A stretch of DNA of 64,000 nucleotides, taken from Comamonas sp. BIGb0152. GTDB lineage: Bacteria; Pseudomonadota; Gammaproteobacteria; Burkholderiales; Burkholderiaceae_C. A program made the position numbers and the translations under genes. The notes beneath the pieces were generated by a model. That model was not told where the DNA came from and searched no databases. It saw only the letters and a program-made list of their open reading frames with translations. Every line of letters starts with the position of its first letter. Position 1 is the first letter of the stretch. The DNA is taken from the NCBI RefSeq assembly GCF_024809975.1, contig NZ_JANUDY010000002.1, positions 310,001 to 374,000 of the forward strand. Direction: 5' to 3'. Of this stretch, positions 31,004-49,517 are shown in pieces.

Positions 31004-32665
31004 ATGGCTCAATACGTTTTTTCGATGAACAACGTCACCAAGACGGTTCCTCCGAAGCGACAGATTCTGAAGGGTATTTCTCTGAGCTTTTTCCCCGGCG
31101 CCAAGATTGGTGTGCTGGGTTTGAATGGTTCGGGAAAGTCCAGCTTGCTCAAGATCATGGCGGGCGTCGACAAGGAGTTCGAAGGCGAAGCCATCCCCAT
31201 GGCAGGTCTGTCCATCGGCTATCTACCGCAGGAGCCCCAGCTCAACCCTGAGCACACCGTGCGCCAGGCGGTTGAAGAGGCCATGGCCGAGGTCAACAAC
31301 GCCAAGGCACGCCTCGAAGAGGTCTATGCCGCTTATGCTGAAGAAGACGCCGACTTCGATGCGCTCGCTGCTGAGCAGGGACAGCTCGAAGCCGTGATCG
31401 CCGCTGCTGGCACCGACTCCGAGCACCAGCTGGAGATTGCTGCCGATGCGCTGCGCCTGCCAGCCTGGGATGCCATCGTCGGCCAGCTCTCTGGTGGTGA
31501 AAAGCGCCGTGTGGCGCTGTGCAAGCTGCTGCTGTCCAAGCCCGACATGCTGCTGCTTGACGAACCCACCAACCACTTGGACGCCGAATCGGTGGACTGG
31601 CTCGAACAGTTCCTGCACCGCTTCACCGGCACCGTGGTGGCCATCACCCATGATCGCTACTTCCTGGACAACGCGGCCGAGTGGATTCTGGAACTCGACC
31701 GTGGCCATGGCATTCCCTACAAGGGCAACTACTCCGACTGGCTGCTGCAAAAGGGCAACCGCCTGGAGGCCGAGCAAAAGGGCGAGGAAGCCCGTGCCAA
31801 GGCCTTGAAGAAGGAGCTGGAATGGGTGCGCCAGAACTCCAAGGGTCGCCAGGCCAAATCCAAGGCACGTATTGCCCGCTTTGAAGAGCTGAGCGATTTC
31901 GAATACCAGCAACGCAACGAAACCCAGGAAATTTTCATTCCTGTGGCCGAGCGTCTGGGCAGTCGTGTGATCGAGTTCAAGGATGTCTCCAAGGCTTTTG
32001 GTGACCGCCTGCTGATCGACAACCTCAGCATGAACATCCCTGCGGGCGCGATTGTCGGCATCATCGGCCCCAACGGCGCGGGTAAATCCACGCTGTTCAA
32101 GCTGATTGCCGGCAAGGAGCAGCCCGACTCTGGTGAAGTGGAAATCGGCCAGACGGTGAAGATGGCCTTTGTGGACCAGCACCGCGATGCCTTGGGCAAC
32201 GACAAGACCGTCTGGGAAGACATCTCCGGCGGCCTGGACATCATCAATGTGGGCAAGTTCCAGATGGCCTCGCGTGCCTATGCGGGTCGTTTCAACTTCA
32301 ACGGCCAGGATCAGCAAAAGAAGGTTGGCAACCTCTCCGGTGGTGAGCGCGGTCGCCTGCATTTGGCCAAGACCTTGATCCAAGGCGGCAACGTGCTGCT
32401 GCTCGATGAGCCGTCGAACGACTTGGACGTGGAAACCCTGCGTGCGCTGGAAGACGCCTTGCTGGAATATGCGGGTACAGTCATGGTGATCTCCCACGAT
32501 CGCTGGTTCCTGGATCGCATTGCGACCCACATCCTGGCGGCAGAAGGGGATAGCCAATGGGTATTTTTTGATGGAAACTATCAGGAATACGAGGCAGATA
32601 AGAAGAAACGGCTGGGAGAAGAAGGGGCAGCACCTAAACGGATGCGCTACAAAGCCCTGAAGTAA
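31004..32665 (+). CDS. ettA: Energy-dependent translational throttle protein EttA (ABC-F ATPase)
   Basis: The product is 553 aa from the ATG at 31004. It has two ABC domains: GLNGSGKSSLL/LSGGEKRRVAL/DEPTNHLD in the first and GPNGAGKSTLF/LSGGERGRLHL/DEPSNDLD in the second, joined by a P-site-interacting linker rich in charged residues (about 240-310). The length and the RAYAGRFNFNG and GDSQWVFFDGNYQEYE segments are typical of EttA. It is a cytoplasmic ribosome-binding ATPase that gates elongation according to ATP/ADP ratio. Confidence 0.95.
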   Translation: MAQYVFSMNNVTKTVPPKRQILKGISLSFFPGAKIGVLGLNGSGKSSLLKIMAGVDKEFEGEAIPMAGLSIGYLPQEPQLNPEHTVRQAVEEAMAEVNNAKARLEEVYAAYAEEDADFDALAAEQGQLEAVIAAAGTDSEHQLEIAADALRLPAWDAIVGQLSGGEKRRVALCKLLLSKPDMLLLDEPTNHLDAESVDWLEQFLHRFTGTVVAITHDRYFLDNAAEWILELDRGHGIPYKGNYSDWLLQKGNRLEAEQKGEEARAKALKKELEWVRQNSKGRQAKSKARIARFEELSDFEYQQRNETQEIFIPVAERLGSRVIEFKDVSKAFGDRLLIDNLSMNIPAGAIVGIIGPNGAGKSTLFKLIAGKEQPDSGEVEIGQTVKMAFVDQHRDALGNDKTVWEDISGGLDIINVGKFQMASRAYAGRFNFNGQDQQKKVGNLSGGERGRLHLAKTLIQGGNVLLLDEPSNDLDVETLRALEDALLEYAGTVMVISHDRWFLDRIATHILAAEGDSQWVFFDGNYQEYEADKKKRLGEEGAAPKRMRYKALK

Positions 32666-32675
32666 CCCACACCGT

Positions 32676-32710
32676 ACGCCCGTCGCTTTGCTGAAGCGGC
32701 GGGCGTTTTA
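32676..32710 (+). terminator. Rho-independent terminator after ettA
   Basis: ACGCCCGTCGCTT (32676-32688) pairs with AAGCGGCGGGCGT (32694-32706), with one G-T pair, followed by TTTTA. It separates ettA from the DUF1631 gene. Confidence 0.9.
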
Positions 32711-32727
32711 ACTGGGAGAGGTGAAGC

Positions 32728-34746
32728 GTGCAGCAACGGGCCTTATCGGTATTTGACACCTGTCTGGAGCAGGCATTGCAAGAGGCGGAGCCTTTGATGG
32801 CCGCGATGTGCAATGCGGCCTTGGCGTCTTTGGGCGCGCAATTGTCGTCTAGCAGCAACACAGAAGATCAACAATTGTTGCTGCATGCCCAAACCCAGCT
32901 GGCCAGTAAAAAGGCCCAGCTGCCGCTGGCCTATGCACTGCGCTTGCGCCAGGCGGTCTTTTCGATTGCGGAGGGCAAACGCACCGATTACCACGCTGTG
33001 ATGGGCGCTGAAGGCAGCCGCGATGGCTTGGGTGCGGACCAGCATCTGCTGCGTTCTCAGATCGAATGGGGCCGCATGCAGATCAATCTGCTGCAACAGA
33101 CCGAGCAGAGCCTGACAGGTCTGGAGCGCGTCTACCGGCCCTTGCGCAAAATCACCCGCTACTGGCGCAATGGCAATCCGCTGCACCACACGGTGTACCT
33201 GGACAGTCTGCAAGCGACGCTGGCCGATGTGGAGATTGCGGCTGACGCGACGGCACTCTTCTTGCCCGAGATGGTGGGCGTCATGGCCGACCACTTGCAA
33301 ACCAGCTACCAACGCATCATGGCCTTGGCCATGAACAGCTATGCCGAGCTGCTGGCCAAGGCCGAGCTCAAACGCCGCCTCGCCAAAGACAACACCCGCA
33401 GCTTTGTGCAGCGCACCAAGACTTTGTTTGATATTCCGGCGCATTGCCCGGTCGGTGCTGTGCGGGCCTACAAAACACTGATACCGGTGATGGAGCGCAT
33501 GGCCGCCCATGACGCCTCCTTCTGGACCGATGCTGCCCATCCTGCGCGGATGCTGGTGCAAACCATTGTCGACAAAGCCACGGTGCTCAAGGAAGAGGGC
33601 CGGGCATTGTCGGACCCGCAGTTTCCGCAGCTGGTGACGGAATCGGTAGAGACCTTGTCTGCGCTGCCGGTGCCCACGGCTGCAGATTTCGCCCAGGCGC
33701 TCAGCCGCTTTGGTGTGCGGCTCAAGCCCCAGCTGTCGTCTGCGCTGCAGGATGTCGATGACTCGGGCTACTCCAGCTCCATGCTGCTGGAGAGCCAGTG
33801 GGGCGCCTCGGGCCTGATCAGCATCAGCCCGGAGTCCGACTGGGCCCAGCTGGCCAGCTTGCAGGCCGGCGCGGAGCGCGAGCCGGCAGCGCTGGCCGCC
33901 ATGCCGGCCCCGTTGCCAGCAGCGCCCGTGCCTAAGCCGCTGGCCGCCGGCGCTGATGCCCAGGCTGCGCCAAGCCTGGAGCAGATGGAGGCCGATGTCA
34001 TGCTGCTGCTGGCCACCAGCTTGCACAGTTTTGATGTGGACCCGGCCTTGCTCGCTGCACTGACCGGCGCATGGCCCAGAGTTCTGCTGCAGGCGGCAGA
34101 GCGCTCGGGGCCGGATTCATCGCATTTCCGCGCCTACCACGAGGCGATCGCCGATGTGCTGGCGCTCGCCGGTGCCAATGCCAACGCGGGCATGCACCGG
34201 GATGCCGATATGCTGATCCCCTCGCTGCTGACCCGGCTGAAGGCGGGCCTGACCAGCATTGGCTGGATGCCCGAACGCATTGCACCGGTGCTCACCGCCG
34301 TCGCCCAGATGGCGCCCAGCGCCCTGGTTGAGCTGCAGTTGGTGCAGGAAGAGGGGCGCCATGCGGTGCCCGCTGTGGCCCGTTCCTTGCCTGAATCCGA
34401 TGGCAGCGCCATTCGCCTGTCGCCCGCGCCGTCACCTTCTGCCTGGGGCCAATTGCCGGGGGCTGTCGACACCATGGCTGCCGATGAGCCGGCCATCATC
34501 GTGACCGGCTCCATGCTCGATACGCCCAAGCCCGACAGTGCCGGGCTGTGGATTGGGGGCAAGCGCCTGGAGGCCGGCGTTTGGCTGGAGTTCCTGGGCC
34601 AGAGCGGCTGGGTGGCCAAACAGCTGAGCTGGACCAATGCGCGCTCGACCATGTTCCTGTTTGTGGCCAGTGGCGGGGCGAGTCAGTCCATCACGCGCCG
34701 CATGCTCGAGAAGCTGGCGCAGGACAGCGCCGTGCGCCCGGTCTAG
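32728..34746 (+). CDS. DUF1631 family protein
   Basis: The product is 672 aa from a GTG start with GGGAGAGG about ten bases upstream. It is largely helical with no membrane segments. The family is conserved in beta- and gammaproteobacteria. Two regions are typical: the middle part TVYLDSLQATLADVEIAA, and a C-terminal PilZ-like or barrel-shaped part near residues 610-670 (GLWIGGKRLEAGVWLEFL). It contains an Ala/Pro-rich low-complexity linker around residue 395. Its biochemical role is unknown. Confidence 0.7.
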   Translation: MQQRALSVFDTCLEQALQEAEPLMAAMCNAALASLGAQLSSSSNTEDQQLLLHAQTQLASKKAQLPLAYALRLRQAVFSIAEGKRTDYHAVMGAEGSRDGLGADQHLLRSQIEWGRMQINLLQQTEQSLTGLERVYRPLRKITRYWRNGNPLHHTVYLDSLQATLADVEIAADATALFLPEMVGVMADHLQTSYQRIMALAMNSYAELLAKAELKRRLAKDNTRSFVQRTKTLFDIPAHCPVGAVRAYKTLIPVMERMAAHDASFWTDAAHPARMLVQTIVDKATVLKEEGRALSDPQFPQLVTESVETLSALPVPTAADFAQALSRFGVRLKPQLSSALQDVDDSGYSSSMLLESQWGASGLISISPESDWAQLASLQAGAEREPAALAAMPAPLPAAPVPKPLAAGADAQAAPSLEQMEADVMLLLATSLHSFDVDPALLAALTGAWPRVLLQAAERSGPDSSHFRAYHEAIADVLALAGANANAGMHRDADMLIPSLLTRLKAGLTSIGWMPERIAPVLTAVAQMAPSALVELQLVQEEGRHAVPAVARSLPESDGSAIRLSPAPSPSAWGQLPGAVDTMAADEPAIIVTGSMLDTPKPDSAGLWIGGKRLEAGVWLEFLGQSGWVAKQLSWTNARSTMFLFVASGGASQSITRRMLEKLAQDSAVRPV

Positions 34747-34961
34747 TCGCCCGCGCGCTGTGCCCGTCTTCAGCGCGGGCGCAGAGCTTGCGGTGCCATG
34801 GCCCAGGCCAAGGGAATAGGCGCTTTGCCGTGCTTGGCCGTGGCACAATCTCGGGCTTGGGGGCGGTACGCCCCGGTGGCATGCAGCGGCACAAGGCTGC
34901 AGCCACCATAAACAAGCCAACCGCCTGGATGTGCTCAGCGTCCAGGTGCCAAGGAGACACC

Positions 34962-35984
34962 ATGAGCCCGTTTTCTCGCAGCCGCATTGCGGCCGCCTGC
35001 CTGCCCTCGCGCCGCCAAGTTCTGGCTGCCAGCTTGCTGGGCGCTGCAGCACTGCTGCCCCTGGCCTCGCAGGCCGCAGATCCCAAAAAATACCCTGAGC
35101 GCGCCGTGCGTGTGGTGGTCGGCTTTTCTGCTGGCGGCACCACCGATGTGGTGGCCCGCATCATGGCCAAGGAGCTGACGGCCGAGTTGGGCCAGTCGTT
35201 TGTCGTGGACAACAAGCCGGGCGCCGGCAGCAATATTGCCACCGAGCAGGTGGCACGTGCCGAGAACGACGGCTACACCTTGCTGTTTGTGGCGGTGACC
35301 AGCGCCATCAACCAGACCCTCTACCCCAAGGTGCGCTTCGATCTGGAAAAGGACTTTGCCCCAGTCGCGCTGGGCGCCAAGGTGCCCAATGTACTGGTGG
35401 TCAACCCCAGCGTGCCGGTCAACACGGTGCAAGAGCTGATCGCCTATGCCAAGGCCAACCCGGACAAGGTGTCCTACGCTTCGTCGGGCAGCGGCACCTC
35501 CATCCATATGGCGGGTGAGCTGTTCAAGATGCGCACGGGCCTCAAGACCCAGCACATTCCCTACAAGGGCAGCTCGCCGGCATTGACCGATCTGATGGGC
35601 GGCCAGGTGCAGTTCATGTTCGACAACATGCCCTCGTCCTGGCCCCACGTGAAGGCCGGCAAGCTCAAGGCGCTGGCCGTTACCACCAGCAAGCGCTCGC
35701 CCACCGCCCCTGATCTGCCGACCATGGAAGAAAGCGGCATCAAGCCTTTTGATGTCTCGTCTTGGTTCGGCCTGATTGCGCCGGCTGGCACACCGCCCGA
35801 AGTGGTTCAAAAGCTCAATGCCGCGATGAACCGGGCCTTTGACAAGCCTCAGGTCAAGGAAGCCTATGAAAAACTGGGCGCTGTCGCTGAGAAGAACACG
35901 CCCGAGCAGTTTGGCGCCTTCATCAAGTCGGAAGTGGCAGGCTGGGCACCGGTGGTCAAGTCCTCGGGCGCCACGGTGGACTGA
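34962..35984 (+). CDS. Bug-family (tripartite tricarboxylate transporter-type) substrate-binding protein
   Basis: The ATG at 34962, with AAGGAGA at ideal spacing, gives 340 aa. It has a signal peptide (LAASLLGAAALLPLASQAAD), then the Bug fold: PERAVRVVVGFSAGGTTDVVAR, the ligand-binding VDNKPGAGSNIATEQVA, and YASSGSGTSIHMAGELF. Bug receptors bind carboxylates or other small organic molecules in the periplasm. No TctA/TctB membrane genes are adjacent, which is usual because Burkholderiales carry many orphan copies. A short hairpin (34924-34946) sits just before its ribosome-binding site. Confidence 0.93.
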   Translation: MSPFSRSRIAAACLPSRRQVLAASLLGAAALLPLASQAADPKKYPERAVRVVVGFSAGGTTDVVARIMAKELTAELGQSFVVDNKPGAGSNIATEQVARAENDGYTLLFVAVTSAINQTLYPKVRFDLEKDFAPVALGAKVPNVLVVNPSVPVNTVQELIAYAKANPDKVSYASSGSGTSIHMAGELFKMRTGLKTQHIPYKGSSPALTDLMGGQVQFMFDNMPSSWPHVKAGKLKALAVTTSKRSPTAPDLPTMEESGIKPFDVSSWFGLIAPAGTPPEVVQKLNAAMNRAFDKPQVKEAYEKLGAVAEKNTPEQFGAFIKSEVAGWAPVVKSSGATVD

Positions 35985-36008
35985 GCCTCGCCAAGCTGCG
36001 CAACCTGC

Positions 36009-36030
36009 AGGCAGCTTCGGCTGCCTTTTT
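36009..36030 (+). terminator. Rho-independent terminator after the first Bug gene
   Basis: AGGCAGC (36009-36015) pairs with GCTGCCT (36020-36026) around a TTCG loop, followed by TTTT and GTTG. Confidence 0.9.
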
Positions 36031-36119
36031 GTTGCCTGTTCCGGGCCCGCTGGCCCCGCCAGGCGGTCGCCTGCGTTACATTCGAAAGCTGGCTCGTTCC
36101 GCTCGTCTTTCTCCCTTTG

Positions 36120-45876
<9,757 letters not shown>

Positions 45877-46351
45877 GGCTTGGGGGAGAGAAGGGTGGTG
45901 CGGCTGGGGCGGTGCGGGGCGGCAGCATGGCCTGGGCATGGCAACCTGTGCGCGCGCAGGCCAAGCGGTCAGATGGCGAATGGCCTGGCGGCTGTGCAGG
46001 GTTTCATCGAAAAAATGCGTGGCTGTGCGAAAAAATCGTTGGCTGGCCAAAACGACTCTGGAGCTGAACGGCCCCCGAGAGTCGCCCCACGATGAAACAA
46101 GCACCGTGGCAGAGGAGCTTGGCATGGTGTTCCTATGCACGCTCCCGCACCACGGCGATGGGAAATCATAACATTGGGTGCGAATAATTATCAATATCAT
46201 CTTTGACAAAGATAGCTTGGCGAGAAGATTTGTGTAAGGGTTTGTTTTTAGTTGATTTTTCTTGACCTTTCCGCCCCCTGTCGGCGTGCGCAGATCGAAA
46301 AAATTTGGTAACTTCGCTGCATTGATAAAAATGATTGCGGGAGTTCCATCC
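45877..46351. other. Intergenic region between recD and a small exported protein gene
   Basis: No gene is supported. The stretch from about 46168 to 46260 becomes AT-rich and contains ATTATC-AATATC-type hexamers (around 46187-46198), loosely like a Fur-type operator, upstream of the next gene. This is a weak match and only a suggestion. Confidence 0.35.
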
Positions 46352-46681
46352 ATGACCGGTTCACATTACAGCTTCAAATCCACCGCACTGGCCGTGTTGG
46401 CCCTGACGGCCTCTGCCTGGGCACAGGCCGCCTGCTACACGGTGTACGACAGCAAGAGCGAGGTGATTTACCGCAGTGCGGAGCCGCCGGTCGATATGTC
46501 CAAGCCGCTGCACCAAACGGCAGACGAATTGCCCGCAGGCAGCCGGGTCGTGTTTACACCCAACAGCGCTGTGTGTGTGACCGAGGTGCATGCGCTGCCC
46601 GGTGCCAAGAAGCTCTCATCGACCAGCGCCAACATGGTCACCGACCAGCTGAGCCTGGGCAGCATGATCACGGCGCAGTAA
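46352..46681 (+). CDS. Small exported hypothetical protein
   Basis: The ATG at 46352 has GGGAG at good spacing and gives 109 aa. A clear signal peptide is present (STALAVLALTASAWAQAAC, cleavage near AQA). The mature part starts with CYTVYDSKSEVIYRSAEPPVD and contains two cysteines that could form a disulfide. Similar small periplasmic proteins are found in Comamonadaceae, but I know of no function. The upstream AT-rich segment is its probable promoter. It is the last ordinary gene before the insertion-sequence region. Confidence 0.7.
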   Translation: MTGSHYSFKSTALAVLALTASAWAQAACYTVYDSKSEVIYRSAEPPVDMSKPLHQTADELPAGSRVVFTPNSAVCVTEVHALPGAKKLSSTSANMVTDQLSLGSMITAQ

Positions 46682-46872
46682 TTGCACCGCGACTTGCATT
46701 GTGGCTGGGGACCCCTTTGCAAAACTCCCTGCCTTGATTTGAGCGTGGTCTCAGGCGGTCCGCTGCGTTGTCTTCCTTGCTGATCGCTGACAATTGATTT
46801 CGAAGCGGCCGTGGGTCTCATCAAGTTTCACGTCCATGTCATTGGAGTAGGGTTTTGCAAAAACACCCTAGT

Positions 46873-46985
46873 TGTGGAGATTCACCAGCCCGCTCCAGGA
46901 AACGACCAAATCTATCGCATCCAAGAGCTCAAGTTTACCCGTTCGGTTGGACTTTTCTCGGATCCGATAACGAGAATCATTTGCC
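46873..46985 (-). pseudogene. IS5-family transposase N-terminal relic
   Basis: On the minus strand the frame reads R-E-K-S-N-R-T-G-K-L-E-L-L-D-A-I-D-L-V-V-S-W, the usual beginning of an IS5-type transposase, and stops after about 30 residues. It is similar at DNA level to 47745-47835, so two related copies were once present. A TTTGCAAAA-containing inverted sequence (46847-46870) follows it. Confidence 0.6.
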
Positions 46986-47179
46986 TGGTCTTTTGAAAAA
47001 CCCGTGCGACGGAGCCCGCTGTGAGTTTTGTAGATTTTCCTTACGGAGGTTCTGTAAAACCGCTGAATTCAGAAGTGCGGGCGGGCTCACTGCCTATTTG
47101 GCAGTTCGGCGCAGTTTTGCAGCTAGGGTTCAAGCCGCGATGGCAGCTATTAGCACTTTTCGGGCATGTGCAGACGCAC

Positions 47180-47839
47180 TCATGCCTGCACCCGCATCAT
47201 CTGTTTTCGCACCAGCCACAAATTGGAGAGAGCAAACATCGTTTGCAACTTGTTGTCATTCTTGTCGATGCCCCTGTATCGCACCTTGTTGAGTCTGAAC
47301 TGATGCTTGACGATACAAAACAGGTGCTCCACCGTGGCGCGCATGCTGACCTTGGTTTGCTCGTATTTCTCTTTGGGCATTCCCAGCTGGTTGCCTAAAT
47401 AGAGCTTTTTGCGCATGGCAATGTGCCACCTCACTTGGCTGCATTTTGCCTCCGCGCATTTGCCCGCGCCTTGGTAGCCGCTGTCACCCAGCGCATGGCC
47501 ATGCAATAGCCTGTGCGCATGCGATACATTCGCCTCATTGCCTGGCGTTGAGACCATGGTGTGTAAGCCAGAGTTGCTTTCGACACCAATATGGCACTTC
47601 GTCCCAAAGTACCACAGGTTGCCTTTCTTATTCAGGTGCATTTTGCGGGGCACGCTCACCACTTGCACTCGCAGGATAGTCTCGACTGCAAAAGTAGGTC
47701 TGTCAGTAGCTTGGGATGTGCTGTGCGACTTGATGAACACAACTAGCTCGGCCAGGGAGCGACCAAATCCATCTCGTCCAAGAGCTCTCGTTTGCGTATT
47801 CGTTTGGACTTCTTCTCGAGTCCCGTAGCTCGGTGTCAA
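47180..47839 (-). pseudogene. IS5-family transposase, internally deleted and frameshifted
   Basis: The C-terminal half is in good shape: MHLNKKGNLWYFGTKCHIGVES, ALGDSGYQGAGK and AMRKKLYLG, then VEHLFCIVKHQFRLNKVRYRG, which match the DDE catalytic region of IS5-type enzymes. The N-terminal part reads in another frame (a one-base shift restores EKKSKRIRKRELLDEMDLV), and the segment between LRV and VPRKMHL is missing, which includes part of the catalytic core. It cannot be active. Confidence 0.8.
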
Positions 47840-47844
47840 GTCCC

Positions 47845-48801
47845 AACTGGTTATAAACCCGCTTCCTGAATAAGTCAGGCTTTTTCACGTACCAGTCTTT
47901 CAAGGCTTGGATGGGCGAAATGTGCTTGATTGCCCGCTGGGGGATCTGATGGTTGTACGTCTTCACATAGCTCATCAGAGTTGCCTCCAACTGTGCTGCT
48001 GATGCAAAGCGCGTCTGATGCAGCCCCTCACTGATTCTGCCGTTGAAACGCTCGACCATGCCGTTCGTCTGGGGATGAAGGGGTGGGCACAGGCGATGCT
48101 CAATGCCCGGCCCTTTGCATCGCACATCGGACTTGTGAAGTCCGCTGGCCTGTCGTTTTACTCGTGAATCAATTTGTGAACTGGCTGCCGTTTTCCGTGA
48201 GTATCTTGACGATTTTCATGGGTGCGGCATGTCTCCAGGCGCTTGAGGAAGTCCACGCTGCTGTCCTCGCTTTCATCCGCATAAATGTGCATAAACACCC
48301 AGCGAGCGACTCGGTCGATGGAAACGAACAAATAGCGTCTAGATTGCTCGTCGGGCATCTGGGGTAGGTACTTGATGTCCACGTGCACGAAGCCTGGTTC
48401 ATAGTCCTTCAACGTCTTGACGGACCGCTCCTTGCCTATGCCTGAAGGGGCTGCAGCTCGCGCAAGCTGGAGACGCCGTTACGGCGCAAACACCGATCAA
48501 GTCCGGCACGGGAAACATCAGGGTTGATGAACTCTCGTACTACCGCGACCAGGTCATCGAGCGGCAAAAGCAGTAGACAGCGCAGCGCCACAGCAATGGC
48601 CTCTTGCACTGGCAGCCTCGTCGTATGCAGTTTGTGGGGGCGCTGCGAAAGATCTTGCGGGCCGTCTTGGTGCTTCCATTTAAGTACCGTAGCGCGACTG
48701 ACTTTGTAGCGTTCTACCAATTGATCCAGCGTGGCTGACGATGCTTTGATCTCGGCTCTGGTTCGAGGTGTAGTGCGCGCCTTGGAATAAACTTGACTCA
48801 T
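47845..48801 (-). pseudogene. IS481-family transposase, broken by several frameshifts
   Basis: Three pieces in different frames make up one transposase. The N-terminal part (48801-48436) has a helix-turn-helix (LDQLVERYKVSRATVLKWKHQ). The middle (48412-48170) has VHVDIKYLPQM, with the first catalytic Asp. The C-terminal part (48125-47845) has HPQTNGMVERFNGRI, with the catalytic Glu. The second catalytic position reads TENGSQF, where active members have Asp instead of Glu. The end runs into the IS5 relic at about 47840. Confidence 0.8.
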
Positions 48802-49153
48802 GCGACTTGCTCCCGTTTGAACGACTCAAGAACCTCGAACATCACTTCTCTTGAATTAAAGAGTGTCCAGTTTCTTCGGGGAATATGATCATACGAGACT
48901 GAACAGCTAGGTTCATTTACTTCATCTTTGGATCATTTCATGCGGCGAGGCTAGCCGGGAATTTTGCAGAGTTTCCTTAAGGCGTCAGTATAGTGCTGAG
49001 GACGAAGATCTTTTACGCTTCATAAGTAAACTGAAGGTTGCTATTTCTGTGATGTTGTCAATATGTAGCAAGTGAATCATTATGTTTATTGGCTTGACAA
49101 GTATTGCAATCATCTTCTAGGCTAATGGCATTAGCAATGAAAGGGCTGTTCGT
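48802..49153. other. Transition from IS481 relic to AT-rich core
   Basis: No gene is supported. The first 70 bases probably hold the IS481 end; a segment on the minus strand reads CCCCGAAGAAACTGGACACT (around 48880-48861). After about 48880 the sequence becomes AT-rich and probably supplies the promoter for the small gene at 49154. Confidence 0.4.
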
Positions 49154-49348
49154 ATGCGTCGTGATCAATTCATCAAATCTGTACTTGGGGTTGTCGCAGC
49201 AGGAAGTTTGCCACTAGCCGTTAATGCTGCTATAAATATAAAAGATTCATCATATTTTAATATTATCAAAAAGTCCAGTTCCATAAATGTTATGCCTAGA
49301 GGTTGGATTTTTAGTCTGAATTCTTACCTAGAGTCATCATCCAAATAA
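49154..49348 (+). CDS. Small protein with signal-like N-terminus, unknown function
   Basis: I do not recognise this 64-aa protein. The start MRRDQFIKSVLGVVAAGSLP has two arginines, a Phe/Ile/Lys and a hydrophobic stretch, ending in PLAVNAA, a plausible export signal with twin-arginine flavour (not a perfect motif). The remaining 35 residues are polar and Ser-rich. An AAAGGG sequence lies about eight bases before the ATG. Codons are AT-rich, unlike the host. It could be a complete secreted peptide or the remains of a longer exported protein that lost its body. Confidence 0.5.
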   Translation: MRRDQFIKSVLGVVAAGSLPLAVNAAINIKDSSYFNIIKKSSSINVMPRGWIFSLNSYLESSSK

Positions 49349-49517
49349 TAACATTACCTGTTCAATTCTTTAATATATTTTAATAAATTGCATTTGATAA
49401 TTTAAGTAAATGTATTTTATTATGAATAAATTAGAGGTTAACTATTTGGATTTTATATTTAAATTGCTTTGGTTGTAAAAACCTCTATCCATTTGAATTA
49501 CTATTGGTGACATAAAA

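Noticed and set aside
47180-48801. Functional transposase genes
   Set aside because: Frame shifts, deletions and altered catalytic residues show that these are pseudogenes.
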